A stretch of DNA of 38,520 nucleotides, taken from Phaeoceros laevis. Its lineage: Eukaryota; Anthocerotophyta; Anthocerotopsida; Notothyladales. The translations under genes were made by a program, and so were the position numbers. Location: the NCBI GenBank assembly GCA_049999765.1, contig JBNGIQ010009319.1, positions 45,137-83,656 of the forward strand, in the 5' to 3' direction. Position 1 is the stretch's first letter. Each line of letters opens with the position of its first letter. Below the pieces are notes generated by a model. It was not told the origin of the DNA, did no database searches, and was given only the letters and a program-made list of their open reading frames with translations. Shown here one piece after another: positions 30,646 to 38,520 of the stretch.

Positions 30646-33237
30646 ATGTCGCTCCGACCGAATGCTAGGACTGAGGCCAGGAAGAAGAGCTACAAGCTGG
30701 CAGTGGACACCGATGAGGCCCGGAGGAAACGAGAGGACAACATGGTGGAGATCCGGAAGAACAAGCGAGAAGAGAGTCTTCTCAAGAAGAGGCGAGAGGG
30801 CATGCAGTCGCAGCCTTTTCCGGTCAGCGTCACATCCTCGGTGGTGGAGAAGAGGGTAAGTGGAGGCTTTCCCACTCTTTCTGAGCTGGATGAGAGCAGA
30901 TCCGGTCGTGTGCGCACTTCCCGATGAAAGTAACGCCTTCGTGGATGTCGCTGAACGTGATATGTCCGTGTCGCCTTTGGCAGCAACTTGAGAGCTTGCC
31001 TGCTATGGTAGCTGGTGTCTGGTCAGATGATCCCGCCGCGCAGCTGGAGTCGACCACTCAGTTCCGAAAGCTGCTGTCCATCGGTATTCCCTTGCCCCCT
31101 TAGTATGCATGCATGCAGTAAGGTCGGTTGCTGTGTGTCGGTCTACTTTCAGACTCTGTTTGGAGACTCGCCAACTATTTCAAGTATTTTCAGGCCACTC
31201 CGCGTCTCGGTTTCTTAGTTAATTGCAACCAATTTCCGCCTCGCAGAACGGAGCCCGCCTATTGAGGAGGTGATTGCAGCTGGCGTAGTCCCGCGGTTCG
31301 TTGAGTTTCTCCTCAGGGATGAGTTCCCTCAGCTGCAGGTTGGTGCGCCGATGCATCAGATATAATGGACAGACCGCAGACTGGGCTTGAGTTTGTTTTT
31401 GCGATCAGGAAACGCGATTGATTGTTTGTATGTCCTGATTTCGAACAGTTTGAAGCAGCATGGGCTTTGACCAACATTGCATCTGGCACATCTGAGCACA
31501 CTCGTGTGGTTATCGATCACGGAGCTGTCCCTATCTTTGTGAAACTCTTGTCTTCACCAAGCGATGATGTCCGGGAGCAGGTAAAGTTTTTGCAGGATCG
31601 TTGTTACTAAAGCTCGTCGAACTGATTTGGCATCTACATTACTTCAAGGCTCTGATTTCGTACATACCACGCAGGCAGTCTGGGCCCTTGGCAATGTTGC
31701 TGGTGACTCCCCAAAATGCAGGGATCTTGTGCTGAGTCATGGTGCACTCATGCCGCTGCTTTCCCAACTCCATGATGGAGCTAAGCTTTCTATGCTCAGG
31801 AACGCCACCTGGACCTTATCAAACTTCTGCCGTGGCAAGCCACAGCCTCCCTTCGAGCAGGTAGAATTTGATGTTGATGGTTCACGGGGTATCTTTGAAA
31901 GTTGATTCGATCTTTTGTCCAGATCTCTTTAGTCCCTTACTGTCCGTCCTTTTTATGCAGTCTAAGCCAGCCTTACCAGCACTTGAACGGCTTATCCACT
32001 CCAATGATGAGGAGGTGCTCACTGATGCATGTTGGGCGCTTTCTTATCTTTCTGACGGAACAAACGACAAGATTCAAGCTGTTATTGATGCAGGTGTCTG
32101 CAGGCGCCTTGTGGAGCTGCTTCTGTAAGCTCTGCCGTTCAATTCTTCAGCTGCCAACAAGTTTACCGAGTAGACCTATATCGAATGCATCTACTAGAGG
32201 AAATTAGTTCAATTACTCATCAAGTCTGTTGAAATGCAGGCATCCTTTTCCATCTGTCCTGATTCCTGCCCTTCGCACAGTGGGGAACATTGTTACGGGA
32301 GATGATGTGCAGACACAGGTGTTTTGTCTGAAAGATTTGCAAGTTCATGGAGAGCTTTAGTTTGAAATGTTTTTTTATGTTGTATGTGGAACATGTTTTG
32401 ATATGTCCTTTCACATTATGCTGCCAGTTCATCATCAACAACCAGGCTCTGCCCTGTCTACTGAATCTTCTTACCCACAACTATAAGAAGAGCATTAAGA
32501 AGGAAGCATGTTGGACCATCTCAAATATCACTGCCGGAAACAAGGATCAGATCCAGGTAGGAAGTCGAGTTGGTCTAATTTATCTTGTTCACTTCCTCAA
32601 GCTTGTTCAGAGTCTAGCTCACCTCAATTCCTGTGCAGGCTGTGATTGATGCCAACATCATCCCTCCCTTGGTTTCGCTCCTTGGCACTGCTGAGTTTGA
32701 CATCAAGAAAGAGGCAGCTTGGGCGATCTCAAATGCAACTTCTGGAGGAACGCATGATCAGATTAAGTGAGCACCTTTTGTTGATATTGGTTGCAAAACT
32801 CTCATCGCCTCCATGAACAGTTACTTCTTTCAGTCCAGAACTAACCATGTTCTTGTGGCAGGTACCTTGTGAACCAAGGTTGTATCAAGCCTTTGTGTGA
32901 TCTTTTGACATGCTCAGATGCCAGAATTATTACAGTCTCACTGGAAGGACTGGAAAACATCTTAAAGATTGGAGAGGCTGAGAAGGATATGGGCAACACA
33001 GGTGGCATTAATCTATATGCTCGGTACATTGATGAGGCAGAAGGCTTGGAGAAAATTGAAACATTGCAACAACATGACAATTCTGAGATTTATGAGAAGG
33101 CTGTGAAAGTACTTGAGACTTATTGGCAAGAGGAAGAGGAGGAATCGATTGGTGACGCTGAGGGGAAAGACCAAGCAGGGTTCACATTTGGTGGAAATCA
33201 ACCAGCTGTCCCATCAGGAGGCTTTAACTTTGGTTAA
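30646..33237 (+). CDS. IMPA: Importin subunit alpha (nuclear import receptor)
   Basis: Ten exons join in phase to 531 aa, the usual family length: 30646-30855, 30984-31083, 31247-31338, 31449-31580, 31675-31860, 31961-32124, 32240-32318, 32428-32556, 32639-32766, 32862-33237. Exon 1 is the importin-beta-binding domain ([20 protein letters not shown], then KKRREG). Armadillo repeats carry the Trp/Asn pairs that hold the nuclear localisation signal: [45 protein letters not shown] and WAISNATSG. The C-terminus has [12 protein letters not shown] and ends GGFNFG, as in plant importin alphas. It adapts cargo to importin beta for passage through the nuclear pore. An in-frame ATG at 30613 would add 11 residues, but the ATG at 30646 ([10 protein letters not shown]) fits the family. 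Confidence 0.96.
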
Positions 33238-33284
33238 GGGTCAACATTCTGCATCTGAGATTTGCTTGCTTGGCTTGTGCCAAA

Positions 33285-33690
33285 GTGTCATCCAAAGACT
33301 GTTAGCTTTGCCTACAGTCTGCTGACAAACCCCGCCCATTTCGAGTCGCCATATTGGCCAATTCAGCCATATGGAGTCCTGAGTTCAGCATTGCATGGAC
33401 TCATTAACCCTGTCGATGTGTCATGTCCTGGTCGGATGCCTAGTCTCAGGAAATGTCAAGGGGTCTGGCTCTCAAGATATATGTGGGCTCCCTGTCGCAT
33501 GCTGTCATGTCCCAGAAGAGTCATCCAAAGACTGGTAGGCTTTGTCTACTGTCTGCTGACAACCCTGCCACTGTCCAGTTGCCATATTGGCTTAATTCTG
33601 CCATATGGAGTCTTTGAGTTCTGCCTGATTGGACTCAAACCCGTCCTAACCCTGTCCGTGTCTGTCCTGGTCCCGGTCGGATTTGTGGTC
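33285..33690 (+). repeat. Degenerate direct repeat, copies about 232 bp apart
   Basis: The shared order is atccaaagactg, tagctttg/taggctttg, ctgctgacaa, gccatattggc, catatggagtc, gagttc, ggactca, aaccctgtc and gtcctggtc. Indels and substitutions are common, so the duplication is old. It lies just downstream of the importin alpha stop codon. Confidence 0.75.
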
Positions 33691-33934
33691 CTGAGAGTTT
33701 CCTGCTCCCAGATATACGTGATCTGCACTACTTGTGTCTGGAACTCCTGCAATATTTTCGGTGGAAGGTTGCCTTCCCTGTGCTATTTTATCACTTCACG
33801 AGGCTGTTAGAGAATAAGCCGGCCCAGGACTAGTTGTGCTATTGTTTTCCACTTTGGGAAACGTCATCAATGGGAAGGTGGTGTTCCGAAAAGTGTGACC
33901 ACTTTTTGGAGAAGATGCATGTCTACCTAAACGA

Positions 33935-34145
33935 AGCACGAGTGCTTCTTGTGTTGTAAATTGGACGTTGAGACATTTACAAATATACAGATTTTACACC
34001 TGTATCTGTGGCAAGTAGCATATGCCTTCGTAACAGGCATAGCACGAGTGCTTGTGTGTTATAAATTGGACGTTGAGACATTTACAAATATTCAGATTTT
34101 ACATTTGTAACTGTGGCAAGTATCATATGCCTTCGTAACAGGCAT
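33935..34145 (+). repeat. Two-copy tandem repeat, 106-bp unit
   Basis: Copies at 33935-34040 and 34041-34145 both begin agcacgagtgctt, share taaattggacgttgagacat and ttacaaatat, and end catatgccttcgtaacaggca. Only a few substitutions and small indels separate them by eye. AT-rich and non-coding. Confidence 0.88.
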
Positions 34146-34525
34146 ATGGGTCTTACGCTGTTGTAGCCCCAAGCGGACCTTGTATGACAGATCCTTTCAA
34201 AGTAATGAATAATTTTGAAAGTACGGTGCTAAGTGGTGCGCATGATGCTTGCACAAAAGGTTCACACCAAAGGTTTTTATGACGTTCATCAATTTGAGAG
34301 TGCGGCTCCCACATCGCTTGTGTAGTCCAGAGAATCGAACAGAATAAATGCGAGTTGGATAACATGTACGGTAGAGGAAATCTGGAAGGAACTGAATTTG
34401 GAAAGGTGAACTCTAGTAACGTGACTCTAGTAAAACCAGCACGACTGAAATCAGCCGTCGCTAGTCCGCCCAAACCTTGGAACGGGGGACCGGCGACGGC
34501 TGGCCGTGTAACACCCGCACTTTCC

Positions 34526-34531
34526 CACGTG
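34526..34531. promoter_or_regulatory. G-box core about 500 bp upstream of the PADRE gene
   Basis: CACGTG within ccCACGTGtgg. PADRE genes are often stress-responsive, so a bZIP/bHLH site is plausible, but a single hexamer is weak evidence. Confidence 0.3.
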
Positions 34532-35033
34532 TGGCCGAGTGAGTGATGATGTAGACTGCCTGGCGCGAATGACGTTGTGTGACCGTATGAACGGTCCCTG
34601 ACCCACACCATGTAGCGACGCGTTTGCCAACCAGGACTCCAACGGCCTGATTTCTCGGATGCATCGTCTCTCCAGGCTGGCCGATAGGCGCCCTGAACTT
34701 AGTAGAAAGAGTGGAAGTGCCTCGCCATCCTTGCGGTTACGTATCCTGAGACGAGTCGAAGCCTAGACAGCCTCCGCCTGTCGACGCTCGGGCTCTTGGT
34801 TTTCCTTAAGAGTGTTGTGGTAGCAGCCCAGGATTTCTGAGGATTTTGTGTTGTGAGTGGCGAGGGGGTAAGAAAGACAGACGCTGCCTGCTCCGCGTGC
34901 TGGTGATGTTCTGTGGTTCGGAAGTCTGGATGGACAGAAGAGATCTGGAGACCTGACCTTGAGCACACACTTGGAAGGCGGAAACTCGAGGTTTGCTTGC
35001 TGCGCTACTGGAAGAGGGCCAGGACTCGGAGCA

Positions 35034-35570
35034 ATGGCTGTGCGGATAAGGCATGTGAGGAGGTACTTCTGCGCTTGGTGCGGGAGCGCTGCTCCCATCA
35101 GGGTTGTGCTGGCGGAGTGCGGGGCTCTGATCAATCTGGAATGGACCTTGACTGTGGAGGAGCTTCTTGTCTTGTGCAACTCCTTCAACCACTACGTGTG
35201 CGAAGTGTCGTGGCCGGGGATGAAGGCCAAAGGGCTCAGCTTTTCCGCCATCAAGGCACGGCTCAACCAGGGCCCCGATTTGCTGCCTCTTGCGCACAAG
35301 CTCCGGCTCGGCCACTTCTACTGCATCTGCCCTCTGCCGCAGCAGCACGCCAGTTCGGAGGTGGATTATCTTTCCTATTCTTTGCAGTCGCTTCCTGGCC
35401 ATCTCCAGAAATCTGGCAAGAGTGACGAGTATGAGTCTTTCAAGGCGCCTTCGGTTCCTTCCAGCGGCCCTATCAAATCCACCGGCAACTACAGACGGCT
35501 ACAGAATCAGCCGTTGCTGAACAGATCCGGCAGTGTGTCTCCAGAAGTTGTGGGATGGCTTGTTGGATAA
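35034..35570 (+). CDS. PADRE (DUF4228) protein with an unusual N-terminus
   Basis: Single open frame of 178 aa from the ATG at 35034 (the frame extends upstream to an ATG at 34959). The body fits DUF4228: APIRVVLAECGALINLEW opens the domain, LTVEELLVLCNSFNHYVCEV matches the helix and C-H/D segment, and LLPLAHKLRLGHFYCICPLP is the diagnostic LxxGxxYFLLP-like end (about 20-105). The remainder is Ser/Pro/Asn-rich and disordered, as usual for PADRE (pathogen and abiotic stress response, disordered region). Most family members start MGN and are likely myristoylated; this one starts MAVRIRHVRRYFCAWC, Arg-rich and closely similar to the start of the next gene, dihydrofolate synthetase. Start chosen because that likeness begins at this ATG. 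Domain call by motif only. Confidence 0.72.
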   Translation: MAVRIRHVRRYFCAWCGSAAPIRVVLAECGALINLEWTLTVEELLVLCNSFNHYVCEVSWPGMKAKGLSFSAIKARLNQGPDLLPLAHKLRLGHFYCICPLPQQHASSEVDYLSYSLQSLPGHLQKSGKSDEYESFKAPSVPSSGPIKSTGNYRRLQNQPLLNRSGSVSPEVVGWLVG

Positions 35571-36802
35571 GACAGAGCAGAGCAGTGTGTTGAGGTTTGC
35601 TTTGCTGTCCTGGAGGTTTCTTGATAGCTCAAGTTTTAGCTAGCTCTGTTTCTTTAGACCGCGCCCTTGGAATGCGACGGTGAGCCATCGGCCTCCAGGC
35701 ACCAGTACAGGAGGGGGATTGCTCTTCTCCACGACGCGTCAGCAGAAGCGTGTGTCAGAGCGGGAGATGCGGACGATATATATTTTTCCACCGGCTGACA
35801 TGTTCTCTAGCAACTGTCACCATGGTTTCTCGATTTTAGTAATTCGTGATGGTTTGAGCAGGTGACGCTCACTACCTCAAATGTTTTGAGGGATGTATGC
35901 AGCAACAGCTGATCGATCAGCAGCCCGCAGAAGGATTAGAGAGATGTGTACTGTTCTGGACATGGTCCATTGTACCCTTCGTCTGTAAGGGACGATCACC
36001 TACCCTACGGATAGAAACCGGCTACCCTCATCTATGCAGAGGGATGATTTTTTCTCGAGTTGTACTGTAACCGATGTCATTCTATGTGAAGTAAAACTGT
36101 GGACTGCCTTCTGCTCCATGCATTCGTCCTTGTCCCAAAGGTCTCTTTGAGCTCCTAGCTTTAGAACATGTCTGCATCTTGTTGTCTAGGACTCCATGCT
36201 ACAAACTTCCTCTATGGCAATTCGTCTTCAATTCTGCTTTGGCACATCGTGCCCTCCACAGCTGATGCTGAATTTAGAGGTGGAACTGTGCTACAGCTGC
36301 ACTGACAGGCTGTGAACGAGTAGAGCAGGCCATATTCAGCATATCTCTGTTCAGACAGTTGTCGCTGACTGGCAAACCAATCAAGCTGCAAGCAAAGAAA
36401 CTGAGCCATGTGGCACACGTAGAAGTGGGAAGTCCTGATGCAGCATACTTCAGTTCCTACAGTACTGATTGTGTATCCATCTGGGACATCTGTTGTCGTA
36501 GAACAATCGTTTGGTCCGCAACGACCACCCCGAGGTTCACATGATACAATTTAGGTCTGCTGTCTCTTTGGTTCCTGAGAGTACCATCCTAAACTGCTTG
36601 GCTGTCGCGTTTTATGTTTGTAGCAGCAAGAGAGGACTCTATCTAGCCCGTAAGTCGGGAGCGACGTTGCTTTGGGAAGGTTGTGGTGCCGCAGCTTCGG
36701 GACGCAAGGGATCGAAAGACGTGACCTAATAGCTTTGTGAGGCGTGGAACATCAAGCTGGCTGTTTTCTGATTTAAGCCACGACAGTGGCCACGGCAGTG
36801 CG
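35571..36802. other. Intergenic: PADRE 3' UTR and dihydrofolate synthetase upstream region
   Basis: No supported gene; the frames at 36212-36729 are short and lack domains. The last 45 bp before the ATG at 36803 resemble the sequence just before the PADRE ATG. Confidence 0.5.
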
Positions 36803-38520
36803 ATGGCGGTGCTGATCAGGCATGTGAGGAGGTATCACTGTGCTTCGTGGGGGCCCGCTGTGCGATACTTGGATTCGCTGAAGAACTTTGAGAAGCAAGG
36901 GGTGCCGAAGGGAGCAGGTACAGACACTCAAAAGGGGTTTGACCTGGATCGGATGAGACGGCTGCTAGCACGCCTCGATGACCCTCACCTCAAGTACCCG
37001 GTAATGGACTGTCCTTGTAAATGTTCCGGGGATGCAGTGTTTACAGCTTGTGGCTCGTGTGTATGTTGATCCTTGAAGCAGATTGTGCACGTTGCAGGCA
37101 CCAAGGGTAAAGGCTCCACGGCTACGTTTATCAGCAGTATACTTCGAGCTGCTGGATTTTCTGTGGGAACCTACACGAGGTGCAGCAAAATGAGCTGGGT
37201 TGTTCTGCTATTGAAACATTTAGATGGGAGGACTGACATATATTTGTCTCCCCAGCCCACATGTTGCGACTATTCGGGAGAGGATAGTCTCCGGGAAGGC
37301 ATCAGAAGCCATATCGGAAGGTGCGTTCGGACAGCTCTACCAGGACTCAAGAGAAGGCATTCAGGACATGGTTGTTCGTGAATCAGGGGCACTTACCTAT
37401 TTCGAGGTCTTACCAGGTGACCAAACCGCTATGTCATGATTCACAGTATTGGACTGGTCCGCCTGGTTCTGCTGGTTGTGACGTGATATGTTGCTTTCAG
37501 GTATTGACAGCGTTAGCTTTTGCTCACTTTGCACGGGAGAAGGTAGACCTCGCTGTTATAGAGGTGAACATCCTAGCACTGATCAACTTTTCTCTACTGC
37601 TGCCCTGTCCAGCCGTTGATGATACTGACAGATACTAGCAGGTGGGACTGGGTGGTGCTAGAGATGCAACAAATGTTGTTCCAGCCTCTGGTGTAGCAGC
37701 ATCCGTTATTGTGAGTATCGGTGAAGAACATCTGGCAGCTCTTGGTGGGTCTCTACAAAGTATTGCCCTTGCGAAGGCTGGGATCATTAAAGAAGGCCGT
37801 CCAGTATGCATCTTACCAGCATCCACTGGCTCCTCGTCTAGATCAACATCGTTATTCATTGGTTGCCTAAATGAACTTTCTCGGTGGTGCGCCAACAAGT
37901 GTTTTGTCTGTTGTACATTTTAGGTGATACTAGGACGTCAACCACATGATCTTGCAGAAAAGACCGTTTGCAATGCAGCAGCTTCACAGAAGTCGACTGT
38001 GATAAAGGCGTTCGGCACCAATATTTCCTATGTTGTCAACAATTTAAATTTTGACCATGTCACAGGAACTGCATTTCAAACATGTGATCTGACTGTGGGC
38101 ATACCTTATAATGAGGGCTCTCAGGTACTCATTTGTTGTTTTAAGAATATGGTTCACCGTTCTGTACCTGTTAGCTTTGTGAGAGCGTTGAAGATGAGTG
38201 CCCTTTCTGAGGTTCATGGTGTTTATCTGCAGGTATTTGACGTAAAGTCTTTGAAACTACATCTCTTAGGAGTCCATCAGCTGGACAATGCTGCATCCGC
38301 TGTCTGCACTGCCTTGAGCCTTCGAACCCAAGGTAGCTGTCTTCTCCTTTCACTGCCATTTCTGCACAGTGACCACTGTGTACTGCGCGCATGAGAAGTT
38401 AAGCGCTAGAAACAACCATTGTTGTGCAGGTTGGCACATCCCGGACGATTGCATTAAGCGCGGGCTGGAGAACGCTTCTATGTCCGGAAGATTTCAGGTT
38501 TTATCCCGTGAGCAAGCAGC
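36803..38520 (+). CDS. DHFS: Dihydrofolate synthetase (FolC family), 3' end beyond the window
   Basis: Eight exons join in phase: 36803-37000, 37079-37179, 37256-37406, 37501-37563, 37642-37803, 37924-38124, 38233-38332, 38430 to the edge; about 322 residues visible. After an Arg-rich presequence ([19 protein letters not shown]) comes [20 protein letters not shown], typical of plant dihydrofolate synthetase. The ATP loop is [14 protein letters not shown], followed by [13 protein letters not shown], the metal/substrate block [26 protein letters not shown] and [24 protein letters not shown], and [16 protein letters not shown]. The enzyme adds the first glutamate to dihydropteroate in mitochondrial folate synthesis. 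[12 protein letters not shown] and spacing match the At5g41480 type rather than folylpolyglutamate synthase. Nothing broken. The last exon continues past the edge. Confidence 0.93.

Larger units (their letters stand above)
33238..35033. other. Intergenic 1.8 kb with two tandem duplications
   Basis: Contains the importin alpha 3' UTR, a degenerate repeat pair (about 33285-33460 and 33518-33690), a cleaner pair (33935-34040 and 34041-34145), and the upstream region of the PADRE gene with a G-box at 34526. No coding gene is supported; the frames over the repeats have no domains. Confidence 0.5.

Noticed and set aside
36803-38520. Folylpolyglutamate synthase instead of dihydrofolate synthetase
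   Set aside because: The GVPKGAGTD start, [12 protein letters not shown], and EEHLAALGG blocks match the plant dihydrofolate synthetase branch.
1-38520. CRISPR array, bacterial operon or phage system
   Set aside because: There are no regularly spaced repeats, and the window has eukaryotic introns and plant protein families throughout.

Overview
The window is nuclear DNA of a land plant. The evidence is GT-AG introns of roughly 60-300 bp in most genes, a PPR-DYW organellar RNA-editing factor (degraded), golgin-84, a SMU2/RED splicing factor, an importin alpha, an ABCC (MRP) transporter, a PADRE/DUF4228 protein and a plant-type dihydrofolate synthetase. Compact genes, PPR amplification, a non-L1 LINE and a nuclear DUF2064 gene would fit a seedless plant (bryophyte, lycophyte or fern grade), but the sequence alone does not fix the species. 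Three runs of exactly 100 N (17400-17499, 17787-17886, 18445-18544) are scaffold gaps.

Layout. 1-2196 (-): 5' half of a LINE. Its ORF2 endonuclease frame stays open to the left edge, and its zinc-knuckle ORF1 carries one in-frame stop. 3115-5475 (+): intronless golgin-84. 6366-7652 (-): intronless L-2-hydroxyglutarate dehydrogenase. 8050-9392 (+): broken PPR-DYW gene. 9393-10799: gene-free, with a hairpin between direct repeats. 10800-12439 (-): six-exon secreted PLC-X-domain protein. 14375-17785 (-): thirteen-exon RED/SMU2. About 18434-24656 (+): eleven-exon ABCC transporter. 25173-28381 (-): six-exon armadillo protein. 28622-29787 (+): six-exon DUF2064 transferase, head-to-head with the armadillo gene. 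30646-33237 (+): ten-exon importin alpha, followed by two decayed tandem repeats. 35034-35570 (+): PADRE/DUF4228 protein. 36803 to the right edge (+): dihydrofolate synthetase, cut off by the window.

Most genes are unrelated housekeeping genes and do not form a pathway. The most unusual points are: (i) the PADRE protein and the next gene, dihydrofolate synthetase, share a closely similar Arg-rich N-terminus and 5' DNA, as if a presequence had been duplicated between neighbours; (ii) a jockey/I/Tad1-type LINE with overlapping ORFs; (iii) a perfect 14-bp hairpin inside a 116-nt intron of the PLC gene; (iv) a PPR gene with a recent 117-bp internal duplication and frame slips. Exon borders were placed by hand from GT/AG sites, reading phase and family knowledge. 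In every multi-exon gene complete in the window the phases add up to an open frame. No alignment or transcript data were available.
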